This document shows positions 31,641-43,640 of a stretch of 64,000 bases of DNA, piece after piece. The stretch's first letter is position 1; every line of letters begins with the position of its first letter. This DNA is from Macrolepiota albuminosa (lineage: Eukaryota > Basidiomycota > Agaricomycetes > Agaricales > Agaricaceae), in contig JAMWFC010000040.1 of the NCBI GenBank assembly GCA_027475525.1, positions 186,001 to 250,000 of the forward strand, read 5' to 3'. The notes beneath the pieces are model-generated. The model did not search any database. It had not been told where the DNA came from and saw only the letters and a list, made by a program, of their open reading frames with translations. A program made the position numbers and the translations under genes.

Positions 31641-33246
31641 CAGTGGCTCAAAAAACTGTCCCAATGTTTCATACTTTTTGAAAGATGACATTGGCATGAA
31701 GGATGGGAAGTATGTAAAATCCTGATTAAATCATGTAAAATACTATGGCATTGTAGCTACAAAATGGATCTAGGTTTATGTAATCAAAATCAAAACCGAT
31801 GGAGCAATAGCCATTTTAAAATATTCACTCATTGGGACAGTTTTTTGAGCATCTCTAATTTTTCAGGTTTATCCCTATTTTACTCAGAAATAAAGAGTAA
31901 GTTGCATGTGGGAATATAAACAAAGTCATGTGACCATGTTTAGATATATTTGGGAGTAGTTCAAGCTGGTTGAACCACATCTTGACCTTCAACCACTATC
32001 ATGAAACCTATTCCTTCTGTACAACACTCTACTGTTGCTTCTCTTCTTGCTTAAGGGTATTCTCTGGTCAGATTGGGGCTCAAACTGGTTTAGGGAAGTC
32101 TACTACTGGGAGGATTGGTAGAGAGTTGGAGATGAACAAGGAAAACCATCCTGGAGGCCATCCTGCTAAGCTTACTCCATGTGATAAACAGGCTATTGTT
32201 CGACAAATCTCAACTGGAAGACTTGATACAGCTGTCCAGGCCACTAATTTTATCAACAACATCATTTTCAACCCTGTCTCTTCCAAGACTGTCTGGAATG
32301 TGTTGAAGGAGGAGGGGTATTGGTCTGCTACCAAGAGAAAAGTTCCTATGCTCAAAGCTAAACATTGACAACTACAGCTTAAATGGGCTCAGAAGCATCA
32401 GAACTGGACTATAGAGGACTGGAAAAAGGTGTTGTGGACAGATGAGACAAAGATTAACAGGATTGGGTCAGATGGGAAGCAGTATGTGTGGAAGCTACAA
32501 GAAGAAGACATTTCAGACCGAACAACTACACCTACTGTGAAGCATGAAGGAGGGAATAATCTCATGGTATGGGGCTGTATGAGTTGGAATGAGGTAGAAA
32601 AGCTTGTAGAGGTGGTGGGGATCATGAATGCAGAGCAGTGCTCTGAAATTTTAGATGATGGAGCAAAGGAGAATTTTGAGAAGTTGGAGATGGAGGAGGC
32701 CGCCCACTACTTTCAACAGGACAATAACTCCAAACACAACTTCAAGAGGGCTGACAAGTGGTTTGAGGACAGCAACTTTAATGTCCTTTGGTGGCCAGCC
32801 CAATCCCCTGATCTCAACCCTATTGAACATCTCTAGGAGTACCTCAAAGAGCAACTTAGGCAGTATGAAACACCTCCTTATGGTGTGCATGAATTATGGG
32901 AGAGGGTTGCAAAGGAGTGGGATGAAATACCACCAGAGGTATGCCAAAGACTAATAGAAAGCATGCCTAGAAGGATTCAAGCAGTTATCAAGGCAAATGG
33001 AGGACATACAAAGTACTAGATACTAAAATTAGAGATGCTCAAAAAACTGTCCCAATGAGTGAATATTTTAAAATGGCTATTGCTCCATCAGTTTTGATCT
33101 TGATTACATAAACTTAGATTCATTTTGTAGCTACGATGCCATAGTATTTTACATGATTTAATCAGGATTTTATGTACTTCCCATCCTTCATGCCAATGTC
33201 ATCTTTCAAAAAGTATGAAACATTGGGACAGTTTTTTGAGCCACTG
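31641..33246 (+). mobile_element. Tc1/mariner element with long inverted repeats
   Basis: 1606 bp flanked by TA (31639-31640 and 33247-33248). Terminal inverted repeats of about 224 bp (31641-31864 and 33024-33246) start CAGTGGCTCAAAAAACTG. Each repeat carries the ctcaaaaaactgtcccaatg word at its outer end and again, inverted, at its inner end, an IR/DR layout as in some Tc1 elements. It lies inside the RT of element B. The transposase has two stops, so the copy is not autonomous. Confidence 0.9.
31970..33019 (+). pseudogene. Tc1-family transposase with two stops
   Basis: The first part (to TGA 32366-32368) has helix-turn-helix-like sequence (LGKSTTGRIGRELEMNKENH, CDKQAIVRQISTGRLDTAVQ). The second part reads LWTDETKINRIG (first Asp), YFQQDNNSKHNFKRAD (second Asp) and SPDLNPIEHL-stop-EYLKEQL, where the Glu of the DDE triad follows the TAG at about 32834. 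The frame continues to GGHTKY near 33019. Full length would be about 340 residues, normal for Tc1. The TGA sits where an Arg codon would be expected. Confidence 0.85.
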
Positions 33247-33900
33247 TATGCAAACCTGTTTGTATGCATCTATTAGGTCAATTTTCAACCTATATTTTGC
33301 TGTGGTGACATCTTTGTATATAACTTCCTGATTGAGAAGGGGTATTATGTCCTTGACTGTATTATCATTGCACTGTCGTGCATCCAATGCAGTTTGTAAT
33401 GTCCCATCCTTCTTGGAAATACAAAGTAGAGGTGCAGCTTGCATCACAGGTCATGATTCCCACTTTCATTTATATATCTGTTTGTCTTTTCACAAAGCTA
33501 ATTCTGTAGTACTCATGGACAGCAAGGCAAATGGTACTTGTACTGCTTATTATTGTTGATGAGATTAATCTCATGATTAACCTCTCATCATGGAGGAAGT
33601 TCTTCCTTTGTTCCATTGACAATATCAGCAAACTCATGTTGCCATTGCTGGCACAATTAAGGAATATCTTCCTCTGTAAGGCTCACTGCCTTGCCTTTTT
33701 CTTTCAATATGCATGCTATGCGTGGCTGAACCTTTAATTCAAATTGCTCCTTTAAGGCACATATGTGCTCTTCTGTGAGATCCTCCAGATTCAACCTCAC
33801 AACTGGTTGCCTCCTCACTGCTCTTATTGTATTTGACAATGATTGAACACTTCTTGCCTTCAGCAATACACCATCAAATATGATATCCAATGCTTTGGAG
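33247..33900 (-). pseudogene. element B reverse transcriptase N-half
   Basis: Reading minus: LNLEDLTEEHICALKEQFEL (about 33840-33780), EEDIPWLCQQW-like sequence, NHEINLINNNKQYKYHLPCC, then APLLCISKKDGTLQTALDAR and KYRLKIDLIDAYKQVCI, after which Tc1 interrupts. Stops and frame changes are frequent. Confidence 0.8.
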
Positions 33901-34379
33901 ATCTCATCCTCCTATGCATGACAGTATACTTCTCTCATCTGGGTTGACTGCATTCTTTCCATAGTATGCGTTACCATTGACGCTACCAACTTATTCCACT
34001 CTCATGGCATTTGTGGGTCATATGCCCATTGCACTTCTGGCCAAGGCACTGGTCAATCCATTAGCGACCTTGTGCTTTCCACAGTTTCCATTGTACTATA
34101 TACCTTGTCTTTGACAAGATCCTCCATCCTCACTCAAGAGCTAGTCGGCTGGCATTTCAGCGACTCCACCATGCATTTACCACGCTCATTCTTATGCTGT
34201 ATAGCCTGATTAGGCTTTCCATTTGTACACCCAACCACATTCAGGTGCTTCCCCTTTTTCAGAGTTCCTTGAAACTCTTCCTCAGATATCAAGATAGCTA
34301 CTGAGTCTGCCAGCAAGCTTTTTGGTGGGACATGCTCATCCTCCACCTCCTGTACAGTCACTCTCTTGCAACCATCTAG

Positions 34380-34808
34380 TTAGTTGCGTTCATCATGCTG
34401 CTTTTTAGTTGTGCAATAGCACCTCAGGTGACTATCCATGTCATTTAACACGACTTTCTCTGCCTTCAAAGGCACACTATTCATAACAACCATGTCGTTT
34501 ACAAAGTCCAAAGACATCTTGTTCTTACGCATAAATGGCATACCAATGATCATATTATAGCAATCAAAATTCACTATATCCACATACTTCTTGGTTGATG
34601 TCCCTAACATCTTTATCTTCACTTTAGCACCAAACTGTACTATGGTGCAACTCCCTATGGTCCCCAACTGGAGCATCAACAGCTCCTCCAACTTATAAAC
34701 ACAAATTGCATTAACATGAGCAAACTGGGGTGTAATGCCCGTAGTAATACTCCCAGAGTCCCATAAAGTCCAGGCAGGATGTTCATTGACATCCATGTAG
34801 GTTACCAA
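34380..34808 (-). pseudogene. element B retropepsin
   Basis: The open minus stretch has HPAWTLWDSGSITTGITPQF, the aspartic protease active site as DSGS, and CYNMIIGMPFMRKNKMSLDF, the distal motif. It continues the gag frame upstream after a single stop (QWP-stop-YTPEEKKCLVTY). Confidence 0.8.
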
Positions 34809-34832
34809 ACACTTCTTCTCTTCGGGAGTATA

Positions 34833-35600
34833 TCATGGCCACTGCAACTTATTGGTTGCTTTCTGCAGTGTGACACATCTCATTTGGACGCGTTGATCTC
34901 CATGGCACTTGGTTAGTGCAAACAAGTGTTCTTCCTCATCATTGCAAGTATAGTAGTCGCTGTTGTATATGTCCACTGCAATGTATTTGTTGCTATCTAT
35001 CTGGACGCTCTCAGTGTCCTCCACATTCAAGCCATCAGCCTCTACTTGCAGCTCTTCTTCCACCTCCTTGATGACCTCGTTGTTCTTGTTGTCACTGATG
35101 ACCTTGCTAGGAGCCACAGCTGTATGAGCTGCCTGAATGTGTGCCTTGGACAGGGCAAGACATTCCTTAGCAAAATGCCCAACCCTACCACAGTTGTAGC
35201 ATGCTGAGGGGTTCCCAGCAGGCCTTTTCTGGGCTGCTTCAGAAACCCCAGTGGGTTTGCCCACTATATGCATTACAGGCGCTACACCCCCTCTAGCTGC
35301 CACTTGGTTTTGACCTGACACAGGTTGACTATCTTTTGCTAGCAAATATCTAGCAGGCTTTGATTGAGGCTGTTGGCTTCCAGGGATTGTCTTACAGATG
35401 ACAAATTGCAGATTGCATTATAAAATGTCTGGATGCCAGTCTTAACATCATACACTGCCTTTCTAAAGGCATCCCAAGCTTTCTGCATTGTTGCTGCATT
35501 GACAAAGCGGTTATACAGTCCTATCAGGACCTCCTTAAATATCCAATGTGATTTGTCACAATTAATGTGAAGGATGTGGCGACGGAACCAATTCTGAGCC
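34833..35600 (-). pseudogene. element B gag C-terminal half with zinc knuckle
   Basis: Contains the CCHC box CYNCGRVGHFAKEC near 35200-35160, followed by an acidic region (NEVIKEVEEELQVEADGLN). Upstream, toward 35600, the capsid end reads SHWIFKEVLIGLYNRFVNAA. The reading continues beyond the solo LTR at 36389. Confidence 0.8.
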
Positions 35601-36388
35601 TGTCACGACCCCTCCCCGGAACACCCCCGGAACACCATTTGGGACCCTCTCTCCAACCCCACAGGACGCGCCCTGCCATCACGACTACCGACACCGCCAT
35701 CACACGCATCAAGGACCGCCATCAGCCGCCACCAGCTCTGATCAATGATTGGATTACGCGACTCGCTTCTGGCCATTACGCATCACACATCACAGCTCCC
35801 TCCACGCCAATTGATCACGCGCTCCACATGCGTGATCCAGGTATACAGTTCTTGCCCGCTACTCAATGACTCCCGGAACCCATCCCAGACACCCCGGAAC
35901 CCCGAGACCCGGTCCCATAGTACTTATAGCATAGTTCCCCGTTGTATTTCCGGAACCCATCCCAGACACCCCGGAACCCCGAGACCCGGTCCCATAGTAC
36001 TTATAGCATAGTTCCCCGTTGTATTTGCTGGTCTTGATATTAACTTGAATTGTTGCATGCCCTCTGCTTGACTGGTATGCACTGACTAGCATGCTTTGAC
36101 TGGCACGCTTGAATAATCACGTGCTCTAAGTTTGGTACGCACTTCGCGACTTATAATTTGTTAACCTGGTCTCATCTTAGAACTCGTTCACGACTCGACT
36201 CCCACCCGGCCCTCAGCTACTCAAAACCCAACCCCCGGATCAAGTCCCCTCTCCTGGAATCACCCGTCTACGTCTTGAACCCCGGAGTCCTAGCCCTGGA
36301 GTTCCAGACACCCGAGTATCCATAGATCAAGTCCGCATTGTAAGGGCGTTGCTTTCCTGGAAAGCCCCCGACTCAGCGGAACCTGACA
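35601..36388 (+). repeat. solo LTR of family C
   Basis: 788 bp, TGTCACGACC to CCTGACA, flanked by GAGCC (35596-35600 and 36389-36393). It lies inside element B gag. It contains an exact 77-bp tandem duplication (35873-36026) spanning the tacttatag promoter-like element, and gtcttgatatta (36030-36041), the self-priming sequence. Confidence 0.9.
35873..36026. repeat. 77-bp tandem duplication in the solo LTR
   Basis: Exactly 77 matching positions, with units at 35873 and 35950. Other C LTRs have one unit. It doubles the TATA-like region upstream of the presumed transcript start. Confidence 0.9.
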
Positions 36389-38362
36389 GAGCCTCTCCTT
36401 CCATAAATTTGTGTAGCACAAATATTCTTTTCCAGTCCATGTCATCTCTACCATAGCAGTAGGCTGCCAGATGGTAACAGATGTCCATGGCCCAATTCTC
36501 CAGCTGAGAAAACCTATGCCCCCCAGCATATGCATATATGTGCTTACTGTCAGATTTGTGGGGGCTTATCCCAGGTGGAAATTTGAACCTGACTCCTAAG
36601 GAGTTATTCACCAGTCAAGTGAGGTGGTCATGCATATGATCCATATGGATCCTGACTGCCTCATTCATTCCTGGTGTAGTTTTATGCAAATCATGAGATG
36701 CGGGCATCAAAAATGCCCGGGGGCTGTGAAACAGGTGTTTGTTGGCTGTTTTTTCTGGCCATGGTGTAGGCTATTGCCTCACCTCTTGCTCTGCTGGTGA
36801 TTCACCAGTGTGCCTGCCACTATTACAACAATTATGGTTGTCTCAATTGTTCTGTCTACGATCACAACCCCCACTGTTGTTATTGCAACAATTTGGCTCC
36901 ATCCTCCTGTAGTGATCACTACTAGCATTAATACTGTCTGGAATCCTATCTGGTTCAGCAGTTTGAGCCACAAATTGTTGCCACATGTCATCGACAGGCA
37001 TTACACCTTCACACCCTTCAAAGCCTACTCTCTGGTTGTCAATCAACAACTCACCATGATTGTGCAAGTCCTGGTTGTGCATCCTCTGGTAATTGACATG
37101 TTTGTTCTAGTTGTCCACTAGATGGACACATTGTACTACACATTGTAGTCGCATTTGCTCCTCAAAAATGTGGACTTTGTCCACCTCTTCCTTAATAGTG
37201 ACTTGCTTTTGAGGTGTCTTAACCTCTTGCATCACAACTAATGCCTCTGGCTCTGCTGGAGTCATTGTCACAGTCTCTACTTCAGATAAGGCCTGTTGAG
37301 GCACTCCACTAACAATGCGTTGATGATTCACGGCGTTTTGACGCCTAACATAGTCTTGCTGAGACTCATTGGCCTGGTGAGGTGCATTCAGCAATCAATA
37401 GTGCTCATTGGCACACACTCATTTTACATTCCACTGAGTCAGCCGGAGTGGCTGTTGAGACTGCTGACTCCCACACTGCTTTGCACTTGAGGTATTCCAC
37501 CACTTTGAGTTTGAAGATACGCACAAATAAATTGATATATTCAGTCAAGTCTGCACGAGGTACATCATAGCTCCTAGCAGCCAGTAACTGTAGGTGCTTT
37601 ACTATGAAAAGCTGCAGATGCTTTTGCATTGATTCCTTTGCAACCAATAGATATTGGTCCAATACCAGCTGTAACTGGATAGACAGGGTCAAATGTGACC
37701 TCTTGCTTTCCTCATCATCTGAGGACTCCAGCTCAGACTCTAAGTCCAGAGCTCTCCTGGGGCCTCCATGCCACACCTGCAGCTATTTGCCAGCCCTTCC
37801 ATGCAACTCTGGAATTGTAGGCATTGATGATGCCTTTTCTGACGTTACAACCTTGTCATCCTCCTTACTGACCCTTATAGATGGTCCTTGCTTCTGTCTC
37901 TATGTCATCAACAATGATGGTCCTGGTTCCGTGGTCACGTCTGCCATGTACTCCAAATGCCGTTTAGTCGGCACAGTCTGGAATGGGGTGCTATGCGCAA
38001 ATGCGCTGCCTTGTACTGTTTCCGAGTACTGGGTAAGGTCTGGCTAACCTTCAGACTGAGCTGATGAGCTCCCAGGCAATACTGGGTACATCAATGGAGG
38101 GCATTTGGCTTGCTGGTAGTAAAACTCCTGAGACCAGAGATCTCTCCCCTGGTTTACTATCAGGCCATACAATAGACATCATCCATGATATGGATAGCCC
38201 ACCCAGTATTCCAAAGCTTGCGCTGACATTGCAAGATATCTTTTCATCCTGCTTTGGCAGAGGCTGATAAGCAGACACAGATTGCATCTTTACAGCTTGA
38301 GACACAGGTGGGTCACCTGTGTCTGCGGCTGGGAAAGAAGGGTCCAAATCAAGAGAGGTCAC
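36389..38362 (-). pseudogene. element B gag N-terminal half, decayed
   Basis: From 36611 to 36389 the minus strand reads GVRFKFPPGISPHKSDSKHI and DWKRIFVLHKFMEGEAL, which joins WFRRHILHINCDKSHW at 35600 across the solo LTR. To the right are shorter gag-like stretches (37394-37107, 37776-37405 with YDVPRADLTEYINLFVRIFK, 38362-38051) separated by stops and frame changes. Assignment to gag beyond 36611 rests on position and orientation and is less certain. Confidence 0.55.
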
Positions 38363-40243
38363 GTTTCAGGGGCACATATTGGAGGATGTACTCTACGTGA
38401 GCATTTGACTTATCTGCGAGGGGCAACAGGTAGCTACAGAGCTCGTGGAAGTTTGAAGAGGATGGTAATGCGTATAAAATTGCTGGTGGAACTATGAAGT
38501 GACGTCCAACTCTTGGTGTCAATGGGCAACCCAGAGCCCTAGATATATGAGAGTAATAAGATTGCCTGTGAGTAGTGTACAAATGAATAAACAATTGACT
38601 TACATAGTGTAAAGATTCCCCATGCTGCCAAAATCATTATGTGCAGAGCTGCATGATGACGTGGCAGCATGGGAGGGTCGCACTGATTGTTCAATGGTGG
38701 GCTGGGGCAGCAGAATGTTGTTGGAAAATGTGTGGGACGGGGATGGTGACATAAGATGTAGAAGCAGCTGCCAAGGTAGTACCATGCAAGTTAGGGTTTT
38801 CATGATGTGTGATTCTCAACGTCGCGGTAGTGGTTGGACTCGTGCTCCTGGTGCTCGCAGTTTACAGCAAATAAGAGACAAAACTCATGCATCGACAAAA
38901 ACTTCGGCATTGACACCACAGGCCAAGTGCATGTCCCATGCCAGACTCATTGACAGCACCACCCAACGAAGTCAAGACCCCATGCAAGGAGTACCAGCTC
39001 GTCTCCGATGAGTGCAACGTCAATGACCACTTTTTTTGTTTATCTCGGCGACAACCATTTCAGGGAGGCTGTTGATCTGTGATACAGCGCAACTGGCGAC
39101 CTCGAGTGGTATGACCTAGAAAGGGCAGATCATGTTCGTTTTGTGCTTGAGCCTTCATTTCTATGACTTGCAGATAACCGCAGCTAAGGCAGGTCTGTCC
39201 AGGACCTCCCTGTACTGGTGCACAGAGACAAAGGTATTTAAGGTTGGAAGAGTCTCTGAGCATGGAGATGATCCAATCAATAGTGCAGTCAACGCACAAT
39301 GTCAGGGTCTTGAATCAAGTAAGATTCCTGGCTGGATTGAAGCATATAAGAAACAATTGAGGTGAGTTCTGTCGGTTCATCTAAAGCATACTGCCCGTCA
39401 ATGGTGAGTTTCTTGAGAGCTGAACGATGGATGAGGCTGAATAAACGTGCTACAAATTCACAAACGTAGGAGTTCACACAGCACAGTCATGATACATAGG
39501 CCTGCCGACCGCAACTTCGTACTGCAGAAACCAAGTATGGGCTTACAGCTAGCAGAACGAGTGCCGATGCACTGATCAATATGGCGATGCTCACTGACAT
39601 GAAAGGCAAAGGAAGGAAAGACAAACAAGAGGAGGGGCCATTTGAGCCATAAACATCAAGGTGTCGGAGGGACAAGGGTGGATGGCAACAACGTGAGGCT
39701 TTCAATTTGTTTGGCCGCTGAAGACACGGACCCAGAGGCCTCTGCTTCCTCATCCTTGACATCATCAGTCCTGCACTTCCATCTCTGCCATTATACGTGG
39801 AAGGGAATAGGCTTGGACTTGGTCTGTATTGCAAAAGTTGACAGATGCAGTTTGTCCGTTTGTGTGCTGAGCGAGACGTGGATGATTCTAGGCTCACATT
39901 TGGTCTGTGTGTAGTGCGTCGTGAAGAAATAGTAGGGATATTATTGGCATGAGTTGTCAGACTAGTCTTTTGTTTCTTCAAATGTTGAAGTATCAATATT
40001 TAGTCTATTTGCCCGACTTGCTACTTTCTGAAGACATGAAAAATCAGCGGCTGCTGCTCAAATCAAGGATAGAAACTCACCTTCTGTCCTTGTGATAATA
40101 GTCTGAATGACATCTTCCTCCTATCATCCAACACCTGCCCTTCCACCTCCTGTTCCTCTTCCTCATTATGCCCTACCTGCCCTTGATCTCCGCCAACTCA
40201 GCACCAAGACTCGTGCTCATCGTATTTGCCGTGCTTGTCTGTC
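38363..40243. other. unassigned region left of C2
   Basis: No known family was recognised. The longest frame is minus 39996-39487 (169 codons), with a hydrophobic segment (FMSVSIAILISASALVLLAV) near its C-terminus that could be a membrane helix. A minus frame 38594-38349 and a plus frame 38622-39011 are also open. Host exons or the missing LTR of element B are both possible. Confidence 0.3.
39487..39996 (-). CDS. hypothetical protein with one hydrophobic segment
   Basis: A 169-codon open frame, Ser/Arg-rich at the N-terminus, ending in about 20 hydrophobic residues followed by SPYLVSAVRSCGRQ. No start context, intron or homologue could be established. It may be a chance frame or an exon of a host gene. 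Confidence 0.25.
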   Translation of the reverse strand: MILQHLKKQKTSLTTHANNIPTISSRRTTHRPNVSLESSTSRSAHKRTNCICQLLQYRPSPSLFPSTYNGRDGSAGLMMSRMRKQRPLGPCLQRPNKLKASRCCHPPLSLRHLDVYGSNGPSSCLSFLPLPFMSVSIAILISASALVLLAVSPYLVSAVRSCGRQAYVS

Positions 40244-40982
40244 TGTCACGACCCCTCCCCTCCGGGCCCACCCTGGGACACCCCCGGAACACCATCCAGG
40301 ACCCTCCCTCCGACCCCGCAGGACACGCCCCGCCATCACAACCGCCAACACCGCCATCATGCGCATCAAGGACCGCCATCAGCCGCCACCAGCCCCGATC
40401 AACGATTGGATCACCGACTCGCTCCCGGCCATCACGCATCACGCATCACAACCCCCTCCACGCCAATTGATCGCGCGCTCCACACGCACGATCCAGGTAT
40501 ACAGTCCCTGCCGCTACTCAATGACTCCTGGAACCCATCCCAGACATCCCGGAACCCCGAGACCCGGTCCCGTAGTACTTATAGCGTAGTTCCCTGTTGT
40601 ATTCGCTAGTCTTGATATTACATTGCATTACTTGGATTGTTGCGTGCCCTCTATTTGACTGGTACGCATTGACTGGCACGCTTGACTGGCACGCTTGGAT
40701 AATCGCGTGCTCTAAGACTGGTACGCACTTTGCGACTTCAACTTACTAACTTGGTCTCGTCATAGAACCTCCGGTTCACGACTCGACCCCCACCCGAACT
40801 CCTCAGTTACCCACCACTCAAAACCCCCGGACTAAGTCCCCTCTCCCGGGATTCCCCTGTCCACGTCTTGAACTCTGGAATCCTAGCCCCGGAGTTCCAG
40901 ACATCCGAGTATCCGTGGGTCAAGTCCGCATTGTAAGGGCGATTGCTTTCCCGGAAGGCCCCCGATTCAGCGGAACCTGACA
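40244..40982 (+). repeat. element C2 5-prime LTR
   Basis: 739 bp, TGTCACGACC to CCTGACA. A TATA-like tacttatag lies at about 40577-40585 and the presumed transcript start agtcttgatatta at 40608-40620. Confidence 0.9.
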
Positions 40983-40995
40983 TAATATCAAGACT
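40983..40995 (+). promoter_or_regulatory. element C2 self-priming site
   Basis: taatatcaagact is the exact reverse complement of 40608-40620 in the LTR (13 of 13). It begins with the first base after the LTR. The distance from the TATA-like box to the complementary segment (about 25-30 bp) fits transcript initiation at that segment. Confidence 0.85.
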
Positions 40996-41015
40996 CCCTC
41001 CTTACACTGTTCTTG

Positions 41016-43640
41016 ATGGCTACGTATACTCACACTTACTACCCCATGGGCTACCAGACCGACTCCTACGGACGCCCGGTACCCGAGCATTACTCCGCAC
41101 AGACCCCCTGCCCCGTCTATCCACCTCTCCATACCTCCACCGCCACTGGGCCCCCGACCCATCCCTCTATGATCTGGGGCCCTCAGCCAGCTGGGCCCCT
41201 CCGCCCAACTTAGCCATGGCATGACCCGTGGAGGTCCCCTCGTACCGGAGCATCCCCGGGGGCCTGCCGGAGACCCCACCAGTACCCAGTGGACCTCGCC
41301 CGATCCCCCCCAGCAAGGGCCCCTTTGCACCCACCCCCTACTACGGCTACTAGCGCCCCATTCCCCAACCCCGAGAACCCCGAGGACCCCCCTACCTCGA
41401 CTATCCCCCTCGTCACTACCCGGCCGCTGCTCCACCTGCTCGAACCCCTCCCTCGCCAATGGGACGATGATGCCTCGAGGAGTATGAACGGCAACAGGAT
41501 GAAGTACTCCGCTCACTCAGGATTACGCCGGAGGACTTCGCTCAATGGACAAGGGCGCTGCTCACGGAATTCGGGCACGACGACTTCGAAGGCACTCCGG
41601 AGGAATGAGCTCACTGCTTGGTCGAATTTGGGGATCGCCTCACGCGAGGAGAACTCCCGGAGCAGACTATGGTAAAGTATAGGCGCAATACAATCCTCCG
41701 AGAAGAATTGCAACAGCTGCTCGACGAAGTCCATGCGTCCCCCTCCCCTCGACCCCTCAACGACCCCGCGGACCCAGGTCGCTCGATTTACGTTCGATGG
41801 GAACCCCTGGAGCCGGCCCCGGCAGCCCCGACAGCCCCCACAGACCCCACTCCGGAACAACAACAATGGGAAGAGCGACAAAACGCCTCAGCCATATTGC
41901 GGTCCCTCAACCCGACTGGAGGCCTCTTCGATCAACCTGCTGCCCACACAGTAGGCTTGTCAACTTGCCGCAGGGCTAACTCCGTTCCTAGTACCTTTGA
42001 GACCTGGAGACAGCTCCAAAGACCCCTGGAACCCCTCCCGCAAATGGACAACGCCCGACCCCCGGCCCCGGCAAATCCCGGTAGACCCCGCGTGGACACC
42101 CCCAGCACGGACGACACGCTGTGCTACATCGATGAGCTCACACATGGCAACAACGAGCCACATCCCGCGCCCGCGCCCGTTCCGGTACCGCCCCCTACGT
42201 CAGCCCCGGTCCCTCCAGAATGCAACTTCCGCCGCAACCCCCCGCCCCACTTTGACCTGCGGAACCCCCCACGGCCTCCAATGCAAGCGCGACCTTCCCG
42301 GGTTGAACGTCCCCCATGCAACCCGGCATCCGACCCCGCACCCGGGCCCCCTCAGATCGACCCGACACCACCAAACCCTCCCCGACTGCCTCCGCCACCT
42401 CTGGCTGAACCTCGAGGACGACTTCCAGGCCCCCCGCCTCCGCCAGTCCCTGCGTGGAGACCCAGGCCTCCCCCTGGCAGGAACGAACCCCCCTGGAACA
42501 ACGGACCTCCCGGGCGTGGACCTCCAGGTGAGCCACCTGGAGGAGGCCCTCTAGGCGGGTGGGGTCCCGTCCTCAGTGCTTTTCCTCCACAAGGAGGGGG
42601 GGGTAATCATTACTACTACTACTACAATGCCGGCCCTCCCCTCCGCAACACTGCCGGACTGGACGACGCCCGCGACGCCCTCGCCCGTGAAGGACGTCTG
42701 GACATTCAGAAACCCAATGCGTTCACGGGCCAGGACCCCCGAAAATGGCGTACATTCCTCACCCAGTGTCTCGATACGTTTCAGGCGAAACCACTCACGT
42801 TTCAGGTTGACAGCTCCCGAGTGGCCTTTGCTGCCTCGTACCTCCAGGGGATCGCCTTCGACCACTACACGGCCCTCATCCAGTTCGACCCCAACAATCT
42901 GGCACTTGCCCGCTGGCAAGCCTTTGTCGACGAGTTCTCAGGGAAGTTCGGGATCTATGACACCGTGGCCGAGGCCGAGGACAACCTCTTCAACCTCCAG
43001 ATGCGCTCAGAAGAACGATTCACTACCTTCATCGTACGTTTTGAAAAGGAAGCTTACAAGACAGGTTGGAACTACAGCGCCCTCCGGTACGCCCTCCGCC
43101 ATGCCCTGCTGCAACGTATCAAAGACGTTCTCCGACTTGCCCCGAAACAACCCTCCTATGATGGATACAAGGCCCTTGTCATGCAGATCGACCAACACTA
43201 CTGGGAAGACCGCAGCGAGTACTCAAACTCCCGACTCCCCTGGAACCCTAGAGGAGGACCCCCTTGGCCCTCCGGCGAAACCCCCAACCCCGCAAGTCGG
43301 AACCCCAGTCCCCCCGTGTTCCCTGGTGGCCGACCCCCGGTGAGTCGTGGCCCGCCCAATGCTAACCCCAGCAGCGGCGTCCGCCCCCAGGCCCAACTCA
43401 ACACCGCTGTGGCTGCCCATGACCCGGGCAATGCGCCAAGCCCTGAGGAACCCCCGGAAGACCCCGAAGACTTCGACTTCAATGACGAACGGGATGAGGA
43501 GGCCCTCTGGGCCAACCAGCTTCAAAAGAAGAGACGACCCTGGATCAAAGTCCCGACGGATGTGCAGGAATGACGGAGAAGGGAGGGTGTCTGCATACTC
43601 TGTGGTGAGAAAGACCATTTCATCTCTGAGTGCCCCAAAC
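41016..43640 (+). pseudogene. element C2 gag, nearly intact
   Basis: ATG at 41016 gives MATYTHTYYPMGYQTDSYGR. Stops in the N-terminal part include a TGA at 41222 where C1 has CGA, a TAG near 41350 and a TGA near 41608. The long frame 41618-43573 (651 codons) then covers a Pro-rich region with long PP and GPP runs, the capsid-like domain and an acidic stretch. A TGA at 43571-43573 lies just before the CCHC knuckle CILCGEKDHFISEC (43590-43635). Confidence 0.85.

Larger units (their letters stand above)
7310..38362 (-). mobile_element. Ty3/gypsy element B, old and split by nested insertions
   Basis: Joining the minus-strand pieces on either side of four younger insertions restores the domain order of a Ty3/gypsy polyprotein. 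From right to left these are gag with a zinc knuckle (about 38.4-34.8 kb), protease (34.8-34.4 kb), reverse transcriptase (33.9-31.2 kb), RNase H (31.2-30.93 kb plus 19.41-19.2 kb), linker (19.2-18.67 kb) and integrase (7.78-7.31 kb). The reading continues cleanly across the insertion points of Tc1, C1, A and the solo LTR when each target duplication is counted once. The element is inactive: many stops, YLDN in place of the RT active-site YxDD, and loss of the integrase C-terminal part after about 7310. No LTR pair was identified. It is the oldest layer of the nest. Confidence 0.8.
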
